Shown: positions 1 through 11,200 of the stretch, one piece after another
How positions within the stretch are numbered: the stretch's first letter is position 1
Layout of the letters: every line of letters starts with the position of its first letter
From: Aquilaria yunnanensis
Taxonomy: Eukaryota; Streptophyta; Magnoliopsida; Malvales; Thymelaeaceae
Assembly (NCBI GenBank): GCA_039654915.1
Contig: CM077597.1
Span: 29,052,001 to 29,116,000 of the forward strand
Reading direction: 5' to 3'
DNA: 64,000 bases
Translations under genes and position numbers: made by a program
The notes under the pieces: model-generated
What the model was told of the DNA's origin: nothing
The model's input: only the letters and a program-made list of their open reading frames with translations
Databases searched by the model: none

Positions 1-433
1 TTAGATTTTATGTTCACATTGAGGTTGGAAGAGATGCAGAGGGTGAAAAAAAGTATGCAAAGGTTAGGGGGTCACTGTCTAGGGACTTAGGATTTGCTAT
101 GCAGACCGCAGCAGAAAATGGTCTCCACAGGCTCAAGAAATCCTATAGGGTTGACATACATGACATCAATTTCGATGAAAAGATGGCATTGAAGGAGGAA
201 CTGACTCAAAAGGACTATGAAATTGATGGGCTGAAGTATGAGATTCAATTGGCTAACTACAACCAATTATGCAAAAAAATGTTTACTTGGACATGATTAA
301 AGACTTAGAGGCTCAAATTCAAGTGCTGAAGGCACAGCTGCCACCCCATGGACAAGAGACTGGAGAAGCTGCGGGTCAGGTTGAATCTGACCCTTCAGAA
401 GCAAGCAGCTCTGAGAATGACCTTTATGATTAG
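1..433 (+). pseudogene. 3' end of an unrecognised coiled-coil protein gene (partial, frameshifted)
   Basis: The reading frame is open from the window edge (base 3) to a stop at 294-296. It encodes a charged, helix-prone stretch rich in Glu, Lys and Leu. Just before that stop lies a run of seven A (about 272-281). The frame entered after this run (from about base 293) continues through a second Leu/Glu-rich helix and an acidic Ser/Glu tail to a TAG at 431-433. Two co-linear coding-like frames meeting at a homopolymer point to one CDS with a single indel, which could be a true mutation or a sequence error. I do not recognise the family; gag-like or other coiled-coil proteins are possible. Confidence 0.4.
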
Positions 434-1603
434 TGTGTTCACATTTTCTTTTTAAAGACAGATTCCAGTTCATGCAGTTGTTTTCCATTGTCACTTACGA
501 AACTATTTCCCTATTTATAACTTCGTTTTATATGCATGTAAACTTTTCCAATCGTGTGTTTATAACAATAGATTCCCCTATTCATGTTTCTGACTATATA
601 CATTTTATGCAACAAGCATGCCACATTGCATTTTCCCTTAATGGTTCGAAATACTAAGAGAAAAATAGTACGATGTCTTAACTAAAACATTAACCAAAGA
701 TAACATTAACATTCAAATCTCTTAAGGTATCAAGAATGTACCTTTCTCCCCATTCCTGTATGTGACTTTTCTACCTACATTCAACAAAAGGAAATAGTAA
801 TTTAGACGTATGTGCAGTAGCAACTTCTGAGGAAGCTTAGAACCTTTCAACTATGTAACAATAAATATACCCTGTCCCGGGTCAGATCCATCAACGCACA
901 CTGTCGAACCATGGAACCCATCTACATTTTTTCCCAACAGGTACATGAAAACTTGCAGAAGAACAAAAAAGTCAATCAAACAATATGAACTCAAGTGTGA
1001 GTGTCGATGAAACCCGTCTACCTTTTCGGCCGAGCCTATGGCGAATGCTTATCCAACAGCTTCTGGTACCCAAAACAAGGTTCACTTTTCAGCCTACCCA
1101 GATTTCGATTTAACCCGCCCTTCCATGTTATTTCACCCTTCCAACAACTTCATGTATTATAAAAAAATTTTAGGCTCAAGGCATTAAAAAATAAAATACG
1201 TGCACACAAAAGAAAATATGGAAAGAATAGATTAATCTCATAGTAAAATGGATCAGGAACTGGGGGCTTCCTTCTGTGGGCTTCTCGGGAATCAATACAC
1301 AACCTATATGTTGCCAGACATGACATCTTGGATCCTCACACTGCAATCCGCCAGGAAGGCAGAATTAGTGAAAAAGAAGGCAACAAGACCTCAGAACCAA
1401 GCATCATGACTATAAAAGACAGTCCAAACAAAGCTTTCTTGAGAACTTTTTTCATTTTGAAATTGCAAAATTTTAAGAAGGAACATAAGGTAAATGCTAG
1501 AAGGTGACTTGATTGCCAACAGAAAAAGTAAAATTCAGTAAACCCTAACAGCTAAAGTACATCACATGAAAAACTTGAAACCAGCACAATAATAGGTGTT
1601 CAT
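434..1603. other. Non-coding AT-rich stretch, nothing recognised
   Basis: I see only short, unconvincing open frames and no repeat or RNA gene that I can support. It separates the coiled-coil gene tail from the HSP90 pseudogene. Confidence 0.4.
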
Positions 1604-1664
1604 ATATCAAACTAAGTAATTAGTATTTAAGGAATCTAGCAAGTTTAGGTACTTAGTTTGATAT
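1604..1664. repeat. 15-bp perfect inverted repeat at the broken end of the HSP90 pseudogene
   Basis: The arms at 1604-1618 (ATATCAAACTAAGTA) and 1650-1664 are perfect reverse complements with a 31-base spacer. Similarity to endoplasmin stops at the right-hand arm, so the hairpin marks the breakpoint where the 3' part of the gene copy was lost. Confidence 0.7.
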
Positions 1665-3745
1665 GTGCCCATTCTCACTAGCAAGTTGCTCCTTCCACCA
1701 TTTAGTGAGTTCCTTAAATGATTCTTTCAGTTCTTTAATTTTAGATTCCTTCCCAATCTTCAGCCCCTCCTTCGACACATTCTGGAACTTCTTGTCTTCA
1801 TAATCCATCAGGTATTGCATTAAGTATTCATCAACTGGATCTGTGAAGAAAATAACCTGAAAAAAGATTAAAGCGCCCCATGGCAGCAAAAAGGGTACTC
1901 ACCTTAAAGGAGAATATTTATCTTCTGCAAATGTTTTTATGCAAAGAAAAACTTTGATTAGAGGAGCCGCTAAGGTAACGTATTTCAGTAACATAAAAAA
2001 GATAAGTTAAAACAGGATAAGGCGATCAGGGACAGGCATCCTACAGAAATTTTTCAAATGATGTTTTTTAACAAGAGAAGCACCACATAAAATACATTAA
2101 GGGCAAGTGTATTCAGTACATCTTATAGGCCCAGAGCTCACGCAAGATGTACCTGACAAGTACAGAAATAAAGATTACCTCATAATCTTTTTTCTTAAGC
2201 TTTTCTAACAAAGGAGACTTTTCAAGCTGTTCTTTGTTAGTCCCTGTTATGTAAAATATATCCTTCTGCCAGGTTTCATTCTGGAGATATATTGATCGAG
2301 TGAAGTCAATTTACCATCTGACTTGGTACTGCAGGCAAATATTAACAGAATGACCATTAAGAGGAAGCCTTGTAGAAGCAATTTTCAAAACATAAACTCC
2401 CTATTAGAGTAATTAGAATTTTGTCAGATATGTACCTCTCAAACCGGAGAAGTTTTGCCAAACGGTTTCTATTGGTTGCATCCTCAATAATACCCAGTTT
2501 AATCGACTTGCCAAATTCATTCCAGAATTTTGTATACTGACCTTTCTTCTCATCTTGATCTTCAGATTTTTCAGCCTCTGCCAAGACAACAAATATCAGC
2601 CAGTAGCAGAGAGATTGGTTGCCACATTGAAATTGCAATAAATTACTATAACTAATAATTACTACAAAGGAAAAGGCCACAAATTAGACATTGTATCCAA
2701 CTTGACCCCAATAAGACTTTGGTATCAGGATCCAGCAATGCTATAACAAAACCTGGAGACTTAGCACACATGAGATTACACATTGGGGAAGAAGCAGAAC
2801 TTTAAATGCAATTACCTTTGTCTTTGTCAGCGGACTCATCCGGATCCTCATCAGCAATCTTCCTGATCATATCAAGAGCCTTTCTTATCAGTTTCTTCTT
2901 CATAGTCTTCAAACTGTTGTGTTGCTGAAGCATCTCTCGTGACACATTGAGGGGTAGTGTGTCAGAATCAACAAGACCCTGTGAAAGACGTTTTGTTAGT
3001 AAACTGCTCTCATGCAACCAAATCACATAGTACTGACCAGGAACTTGTAAAAATTTTTACCTTCAACAAGTTAAGATATTTGGCCAAAAGCTCATCAAAT
3101 TCATCAGAAATGAAAACCCTTCTAACATACAACTTTAAGTTGCCTTTATTGGTGTTGTAGTACCTTTCATACAGATCATGTGGAGCCTTAGGAGGCACAA
3201 ATAGAACAGCCTTAAACTCAACATCTCCTTCAGCTATGAAGTGACTCCAAGCAAATGGCTTTTCATCACTGAAATCGTATACAGTTAAGATAATATATAT
3301 AAATGGAATAAGAAAAGGAACGGATTTATGTTTTCAGACAATTAGAAACTTCTCTTCATTATCCTAAACAGTAGAAATTCTCGGCAATCACCTTTGCAAG
3401 GGAGTGGTAGAAGTTGTTGTATTCTTCATCTGTCACATCTTTGGGACTCCGTAGCCATATAGCCTTAACATCATTCAAGAGCTCCCACTCGTAAGTAGTT
3501 TCCTTCACCTTTTTGGTCTTTGGCTTACTTTCTTCTGCTTCATCATCTTCACTTTTCTCAGCATCTTCATCTTCACTTTCAGCTTCTTAACAAGGAGATA
3601 ATAAACCTTACACATCATCAGAATCATAAATTGGTCATGCGTAATTGAAAACATTTACGGGCTTCTTCAATATGTACCTTTTTCCTCATCCTCACTTGAT
3701 TCATCCTCATCAGCAGGAACCTCGGTTTCAACCTCTTTACTTGCT
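1665..3745 (-). pseudogene. Endoplasmin (ER HSP90, GRP94/HSP90.7) truncated pseudogene with introns
   Basis: Seven exon blocks read leftwards: 3745-3678, 3585-3392, 3276-3061, 2978-2816, 2577-2436, 2328-2179 and 1856-about 1665. They match the middle domain and start of the C-terminal domain of plant ER HSP90, with recognisable blocks such as VPPKAPHDLYE-like, LYVRRVFISDEFDELL, GLVDSDTLPLNVSREMLQQH and FFTDPVDEYLMQYL. Most introns keep GT-AG borders in the right phase, so this is a DNA-level copy and not a retrocopy. The N-terminal ATPase domain and the end with the ER-retention signal are missing. Disabling changes: the acceptor before the 3276 block reads AC instead of AG (3278-3277), and a 1-base deletion near 2268-2274 shifts the frame to an early stop. 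The native protein folds secretory and receptor proteins in the ER; this copy cannot. Confidence 0.88.
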
Positions 3746-4219
3746 CTTTTCCTGCTCCCTGTTTTAATCAAGGCCCGTTTTAAGTCAAAATTGTAAAACA
3801 TCATGCTTAAACTGAGAGCTATTGAGAATGAAAAAACAGAATATAGGCATATTTTCATTCCACACGTGCTAACACAAGAAACGATTCAGAGATACCTAGG
3901 AAGTCGAATTAGTTTAAGAGTAGAGAGATTGGAGAGAGACCTATGCCAGGGAAAATCTGCTTCCTCCTCGACCTTGTGTTCAACCAAAAGGCTCTACTCC
4001 TTTCTCATTCCAACAAACATATCAACCTGTGACTTGAAAAGGAAGATATAATGATGAACAATACTAAAGAATCGGACAATCCTCTTCTGTCCGCAGGTTT
4101 CTTGATCTTTATGTATGAGGTTCACATCAATACTATGTTTGTTCTCATTCTGGTTTCAAGTAATAAGTACTTCTTTTCAAGTTCAAGCGGAGCACGAGGT
4201 CAGTTGAGAGAAAACTTGC

Positions 4220-4402
4220 CTGATTATCAGATCCCATATTGGCCTGAGCTGCTGAATTTCCACCCAATATACCAGCAAGAAGGCGACCAGGCAGACCTAA
4301 AACACCCGGAACAACACACCTGCCAGGACCTTGCTGAGCAAAGCCTATTCTCAGCTTGTCTTCATCAAAGAACCCCAGCATCCGAACCATTAAATCCAGA
4401 AC
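4220..4402 (-). pseudogene. Single exon of a golgin-candidate (GC3/GC4-type) gene
   Basis: A 61-codon block, starting after a TGCAG acceptor, encodes LDLMVRMLGFFDEDKLRIGF, then a Gly-rich VLGLPGR-type segment and GSDNQ. This is the conserved C-terminal GRIP-related ARF-binding region of plant golgin candidates 3/4, coiled-coil tethers of the Golgi. It ends in CAG followed by GCAAGT, which fits a GC-AG type donor. I cannot find the next exon to the left or the long coiled-coil exons to the right, so it is an isolated fragment. It lies on the same strand as the HSP90 pseudogene, though the two genes are unrelated. Family recognition is from memory of the motif. Confidence 0.65.
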
Positions 4403-5555
4403 CTGCATCCAGGTAAACATATATACATGAAGTGCAAATGATGAATTGCGGAAAGCAACATATAAAGCAATAAAGTCAATCACTTAAAGTCTGAAATAGT
4501 AAATAATCCTGTTAGGATCAATTATTAGTCTAACTAATTTACTAATTTGGCAATCATCACTTGATTGGTGAAATTCATTTATATTCTGCCATTGCATATC
4601 AAGCCCAACTCTCTTATAATACCATTCTTTCCTCTCTACAGTTTATGTAAACCCAAAACACATTGACATCCATAGTCATTTTCGAGGTGTACAAAGAGGA
4701 CAACAATGAACAAGACATTAAGTCTTCCAAATAAACCAGTCCTAAGTTTACAAAAACCTCGCAACTGTCTTATCAGAGTTACACCAACAAGCTGTAAATG
4801 AAAGTTATCCAACAACATGAGCAAAGAGATCTCAATCTTTGACTACTTTGCTCACATTGTTTTTTTGGCCAGTAAAATAATCACTTTTATTGAAACCTCA
4901 AGGGGCTTTGTACATCAAATCCACAAAAAGAAGAAAAACCAAGGTTGATGAGGGAGTTGAAGTCCAATGAATGTTTCTCATCAACCTTTTACGTTTGCTC
5001 ACAACAGGAAGTAATTCACTCAGATAAAAGGAAAATTAATCAGACATCCTTAAATTACAAACTATAAGCTTTAACCAAACAAAATCAAGCAAACACCAAT
5101 CAAGGCAAAGTCCAAATCAGTTACCAAGTAGTATAACTGAAAATACATAAGAATTCGTGAAAGCGAAACAGCAAATTACTCCTAAAACTTCTTGCACATA
5201 TATCGGAAAATCAAAGCAACTGTTACCTTAGCTTAACGGAGACGTTCTGGAGCGGATTTTTATGTTTGAAGCCCTTATAAAGTTTTTTTTCAAAGTTTGA
5301 AGCCGGATCTATGAATATTTACCTACCTTCACTTCAGCCTTGCCCTCGTCCGTTCATGCATATCAGAGCCCGGAAAAACAAAAGGAAACAATGGTCATTG
5401 ACCACGATCTAAAGAGCAAAAAATAACGAATAGGGATGGGGATCCAAAGAAACATGGAGTTTACAAACCCTAGATCTAATAAAGAAAGTAGACTCCAGCT
5501 TTGAAATAAAAAAACATTCCATGCAATCGCAACTTACTGCTAGATCGACCGAGCC

Positions 5556-5786
5556 ATGGATGAGCCAAACCCTGAAACCAGCTACGACCATGAAGAGGGC
5601 CTAAAAAATTTGGCCTATGGAACTCAGCTGGCCACCGAGACGGCTGGTGTGCCGAGACTGATATGGCCGCTGTACGCGAAGCAGAGCGTAAACAAGGCGT
5701 TTCTGGTGGGAGAAGCGAAGGTGGTGCTGCCGCTGGGCGACTTAGAATATGGGTTCGTCGAGGAGGAGAACGGATGGGTCATGGAG
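5556..5786 (+). pseudogene. Fragment of a family-1 UDP-glycosyltransferase
   Basis: Residues about 30-77 of the 77-codon frame match the end of the plant UGT signature (PSPG box) and what follows: AGVPRLIWPLYAKQ, then a hydrophobic stretch ending VVLPL, then GFV. In working enzymes the box ends in Glu/Asp-Gln, which hold the sugar donor; here the Glu position is Lys (5679-5681). The catalytic N-terminal half and the HCGWNS part of the box are absent, and the frame stops soon after. It resembles the UGT71/72/88 groups. It is a broken scrap on the opposite strand to its HSP90 and golgin neighbours. Confidence 0.65.
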
Positions 5787-5799
5787 TAGGCTAAGTCCG

Positions 5800-6250
5800 A
5801 TGGAGACGCGCCGCCGTTCACCTCCAGATAGGCCGTAAGCGAGTCGGGTAGAGAGGGGAAGAGAGAGACAAGGTTGGAACCATATCTGGGAAGCCTCTGT
5901 CCTTTCGGTCGAATCGCACATCGGGCAGGTATAAATGCGCGGCGAAGGGCAGAGTAGACCTAAACATCGATGAAGTCAAATCGCGGCTGGGGCGTTACGG
6001 CTGCTACAATCGAGGATGAGGGCGAATCACGGCTGGGATCGAAGACTTGAATGGAAGAGAGCATGGCCGCTGGTCCCTTTCACGATTCCCCATTTTTACT
6101 TGCTTCGATTCGAGTTTGGTAGGGAGTGGCTTGCTGGAGTTGGAGAACGGGAGAAGTGAGAATCAATTTTGGCCAGCAAAAGGAGAGAGCTGGGAGCCAG
6201 ATCTGAGAGATTAGAGGAGAGGACTAGGGAGTTTTGGGAAAGACAGTGAA
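5800..6250 (-). other. GC-rich leader-like segment, possible captured 5' UTR/promoter
   Basis: This block is clearly richer in G+C and CpG than its surroundings. Read on the minus strand it is pyrimidine-rich (CTCTCTCC-type tracts), followed by a short open frame from ATGGGGAATCG near 6085. That layout is typical of the transcription start and 5' UTR of a plant gene. No protein family is recognised. It may be another captured fragment or the 5' end of one of the neighbouring broken genes. Confidence 0.3.
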
Positions 6251-6757
6251 TACCGAGAATTTAGGGCATTTGTCCGGAACTCTTTGGTTCCGTAAAACCC
6301 ATGTCCTTTTATGGCATTTGGATTTTAGGAAATTTGGGCTTACATAAACGATGGGCATCCATAAAAAATTTATTGGGCCTATAACTGTGTTTACATGTTA
6401 TCAGTTTATGACCCAGAAAATGTTATCTTTTGTACTTTACACCTTATCTTTTTTAATGTGGTGGACATGCCCAAAAATAAAAATTTATCCCTTCTTTTAC
6501 AATTGTTTCAATTTCTCCCAAACATTATACATGTATTCCAAATGCATTTTTTAAAATTTAATAACTATGTGATCGTTTATTTATTTTAAATTTGCAATTT
6601 CTTTTGTTAACATACTTCCGTATTCATTCTTAGAACAACTACTTTTTCCCTTATAAATTTTAAATGTGTGTATTTTCTGAGTCTTTATTAGTATTACATT
6701 ATTTTGTTACTCCAACTTAGTGACATTATTTACTTAACAAACTTTACCATTTCCACA
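6251..6757. other. AT-rich spacer before the F-box gene
   Basis: No coding signal is seen. The unresolved left end of the Helitron may lie here; one A/TC site followed by an AT-rich run occurs at 6358-6359, but nothing proves it. Confidence 0.3.
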
Positions 6758-7486
6758 ATGCAGTCAACTTTGCCTACCATGATCCACTTACCTATCGAGA
6801 TTATTGTTGTCATCCTGTCTAAGGTCTTGTCGGACCGACCAAGGGATGCTGCTAATTTGGCCTCTGTCCACCACTGTTTCGCCCTAGCGTTCACTATTCC
6901 GGCCATTTTCACAACTTTTGATGCTTCATCTGTCATTTGGTCTTGGTCTCCTCATATGCCCTCCACTTGATTCAATGAATTGAAGGACTTCGGCCATCCC
7001 ATTGCTTTGTTCCTCCATGGGGTTACTACGTATTTCAAGTATGGGGAATTTGTTGAGGGGCTTTACTACATTTATCTCTCATCTCTCCGTGGGATTCCCG
7101 TGGCTAACTACCTGTATGCCATCCTTGTTGGAGTTCATGGTCATTTCCACATGAAGCAGAGCATTCAATATATTCGTAACCTTAAAAACCAAGAAGGAAC
7201 ACGTTGGGGAAGGCGTCTTCAAGAGCTTCGAAATGAAGCTGACTACATTATTGGGGTAATTGTTCAAAGGTGGCCTAAGCAAAAATGTGATGTGTTTATT
7301 GAAACCGTTGATCGACAACTTCTTCGTCGAACATGTGGCATGTGCGTCCATTGCATCATCACGACTCCCCGTTTGAACAATTGGAGTGAGAGCTATTATG
7401 AGATAGATGATCCTAGGTTATGTGATGAGTGTGTCGTAGATGATGAGCTTCGCTGCTTCCTTGTCATGCTACATAGGTTTCAGTAG
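6758..7486 (+). pseudogene. F-box protein with C-terminal Cys cluster (At2g35280-like), one in-frame stop
   Basis: From the ATG at 6758 the frame encodes an N-terminal F-box (LPIEIIVVILSKVL, then a DAANLASVHHCF block). It is followed by a helical middle region with tetratricopeptide-like spacing (FLHGVTTYFKYGEFVEGLYY) and a C-terminal Cys cluster (TCGMCVHC at about 7331-7354, then LCDEC). The order fits the plant F-box family typified by At2g35280, in which the F-box would bind SKP1 in an SCF ubiquitin ligase. One TGA (6968-6970) interrupts an otherwise continuous frame of about 240 codons and may be a CGA-to-TGA change. It lies about 0.8 kb upstream of the Helitron Rep gene on the same strand, so it may be cargo of that element. 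Confidence 0.6.
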
Positions 7487-7510
7487 TTGGTTATTTTAGT
7501 CCTATAGTTA

Positions 7511-7770
7511 TTAGCTGTTTATTGTCTTTGGTGATCATTTGTATGGTACTACTTCATGTTTCATTCCTACGTTATTTCTTTCACTTTAATATTGTTCCTT
7601 ATTTGTTTCAATTTCATATTTGTGGCACTTTAATATTGTCTTAGGTGTTTATTTTCTTTCGCGATCATTTTTATGGTACCACTTCATGTTTCATTCCTAC
7701 TTTATTTGTTTCACTTTAATATTGTTCCTTAATTTAAACATCTAAAATTCGTTATTATCTTATCCGGTAT
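7511..7770 (+). repeat. Tandem duplication, period 130 bp
   Basis: A roughly 95-base block beginning with GTTTATTG near 7517 recurs at 7647 with a few substitutions, giving a two-copy tandem repeat of period 130. It lies in the non-coding gap between the F-box gene and the Rep gene. The rest of 7770-8288 is AT-rich with no gene seen. Confidence 0.6.
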
Positions 7771-8288
7771 TTGATACTGAATTTAGTATTTTACTTTATT
7801 TCCCCCATTAATAGTATAGGATTTGTATTTGATGCTACAGTGGCACATTGCATTTTCTTTATTCACGTTACAATTACTTCTAATAATTTGCATACTCATT
7901 TCAAATGTCTATTTGAGGAGGAGTTAGTGTTTTTAGTCCTTATGGCCTTCGTGTAGAGTCGAATTACACATTTTACTTTGTTGTGTTATTCTAATTAGTA
8001 TCTGACTTGAGCTCCATACACTTCTTAGTAACATTTTATTCAGTGTTTTTTTCCTTTATGTTTACGTTCGTGTTTGACATTGTGTTGTATGCAATATGAT
8101 GCTTATATGCTATGTTCATCATTATCATTGTTTCTTAGTTTATTTCATTTACTATCTTGAGCAGTTTTATTTTCCTCTATTTTCTCCTCTATTCAAATGT
8201 AGATCACAGATTAGAACAACTAATTAAGTTATTTACTTCTGTTACTACTACTGTGTGAACATTTACATTTCCTTGTATTTTAAAGGAA

Positions 8289-11200
8289 ATGGATTCACGT
8301 CTTCGAAGAGCTCGCCGCACTGAATTGCGACGTGCTTCTCGAGTAGCACGGTCTTTAGCTAGAAATCCTTCTGACTGTAATGGTAACACTTCCATTACGG
8401 CTGATCACTCATCTATAAGCGGAATCTCCGCTGCTTTACCTGTCTTGTCTATTCCATTACCGCAAACTCCATTAGCAGATATCAGTAACATAATTCCAAC
8501 ATCCCATCATTCTGCGCACCCTCATTCGACTGCAAGTCTGGATACTCCTCCTCAAACCCCTTCTGTCCCACCTCATTTAGTTAGGGTCCACCCTATTCAT
8601 ACCTGTTACGAGGTAGGAGAAAGCTCTTCTACTGCAGCGAAGCGGAGTAGAAATAATACTACATCCAGACATCCCATTGAACGTATACCGATTGGTCTGT
8701 TCAATGAAAATACAGTTCCTGTTACAGGTTCGCTCATCCTTACTATCTATTCCTCAACATCATTTACTCCATTAGTAATCATAAAAGTATATGTTCTATT
8801 ATGACATTATTATTGAATAGACACAACTGCCAATGTCAATGTGGCTGAACCGCTACATGGTGATCAGGATTTTCGCAGGAATGATCATCACCGTATGCTC
8901 TCTTACCTATGCCACTACAATTACTTCCACCTCTTCCAAACCTGTTCTATGATATTACTTTCTAATTCAGGTACATGCTTTGAGTATGAAGACATCGGTC
9001 CTCCTACATGTGTCTGTCCTCACTGCGGGGCTATTATGTGGTACCAAGAAAGGAGCAATAGGTACCATCGTACATCGAATCCAGAATTCTCTTTATGCTG
9101 TAGGAAAGGGAAAGTTTCGATTCCTCACTCACCACCACCCCCGGACTTTATACGTCAGCTATTTGACTATAATGGAGATCAATTGTCGCGCTATTTTCGG
9201 CGGCATATACGAGAAATTAATTCAAGATTTTCCTTCACCTCCACTGGGGCATATGTCGATTCAAGTACACATGATGGCCAGGGTCCACCGGTGTTTCGCT
9301 CTTGTGGAATGAATTATCATCGAATTGGATCTCTATTCCCTAACAGTGGAGATCATCCGCGGTTTGCCCAGCTTTACATGTATGACACAGAGCATGAGAC
9401 CTACAATAGGATTATGAGCTTTGGTGATGGGATGCATACTAAGTATGATAGAATGATCATAGATGGTCTAATTCAAGTGTTTAATGAGCATAATGAATTG
9501 GTTAGATTCTTCAGGATGGCAAGAGATCGGTTAAATGATAGTACAATGCCTCCTGTCCGCATTCGACTACTCAGTTCTAGATGAAGGGATAGACACTATG
9601 ATTTCCCTGTTTCGAACGAGGTCGCTGGACTATTTGATGGTATTGATGAGGAGGGTGGCAACTATTGTGACATATTGGTTTACCCATGGAATTCTGAGCC
9701 GCGTACTATTGATTTTTTCCATCCGAAGCGTTGTGCGTTGCATTTCCCGTTATTCCTTGTGTATGGAGAAGATCATTATCATTTGGAAATAAGCAACTAT
9801 ACCGAGGACGGACAACTTATTCCCATAGGAACAATTACACCCAGAGAGTTCTATGCATATCAACTCCAACAGCGTCGTAATGTCCATTCACTCATCCTTC
9901 TAGGAGGTCGACTGTTTCACGAGTATGTTGTTGATGCTTACTGTGTCGTTCTTGAATCTCGATTTTCGTGGCTCAGACGAAACAGAGATCGGTTTCGTGC
10001 CGTAATTTTATGTGGTCTACAGGATGCGGTTAATAGAGGTGACACAGATGGCTCCTTATATGGTAGAAGAACAATTCTCCCATCTTCCTTTGTTGGAGGG
10101 CCTAGATATATGATGCAGAGCTATCAAGATTCAATGGCCATTTGTAGAGTTATGGGGTATCCTGACCTATTCATCACTTTTACTTGTAACCCCAAATGGC
10201 CAGAAATTAGACACTTCCTTGAATTGATCCCCGGCCAGCCTGCTGAAGATAGACCCGATATCGTCGATCGTGTATTCATGATGAAGCTTTAGAACTTTAG
10301 AGACGATTTAACTAAACACAAACACTTTGGCCGTGTTGTCGCAGGTACAATTCATTAGTTCCTTATTAAATGAAAAACATTCTTCTATCTTTCAATAATT
10401 CCCCTTATTAATAACTCACTACCTTACAGATCTTTGCACTGTTGAGTTCCAAAAAAGAGGTCTCCCTCATGCGCACATCGTGCTCTTCCTTCATCATGAG
10501 GATAAGATTAATACTCCTCAGAAAATTAATCGTCTTATCTCTGCTGAACTTCCTGACAAGGAAAAGGACCCTATTGGATATAAAGTAGTTGTGAGTCATA
10601 TGCTCCATGGCCCTTGTGGGGCAGCAAATCCACGATGTCCGTGCATGGTAAATAATAGATGTAGCAAGCATTACCCGCGCTCATTCCAAAATGAGACAAT
10701 AATTAATGATGATGGTTTTCCCCTTTACCGTCGAAGGAATGACGGTCGATATGCTATTGTCCATGGTATACCATTGGATAACCGCTGGGTCATCCCACAT
10801 AATCGTGACCTCTGTGTGAAAAATGATTGTCATGTTTATGTAGAACTCACTAACTTGGACATGTGTGTTAAGTACCTTTGCAAATATGTTAACAAGGGCA
10901 CAGACATGTCCACAGTTATTGTAGAAGCAGATCGTCCTCTGCATCATAATGGGCCCAGAAATGATGCTGCTCATACTGATGAGATCAAACAATATATGAA
11001 CTGTCGTTTTGTCTCTGCATCAGAAGCAATATGGCGAATCTTTGGCTTCTTTATCCATGAGCATCATCCATCAGTAGAGCGGTTATCTTTTCATTTACCG
11101 GGTGAGCAGAGTGTTTTATATGAAGATCATGATGACCTACGAGATGTCGTCCGTGCACACGAGGAAAGTATGACAAAGTTTCAGGCTTGGATGCACTGTA

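Noticed and set aside
1665..3745. Functional HSP90.7 gene
   Set aside because: Both ends are missing, one acceptor is destroyed and one exon is frameshifted.
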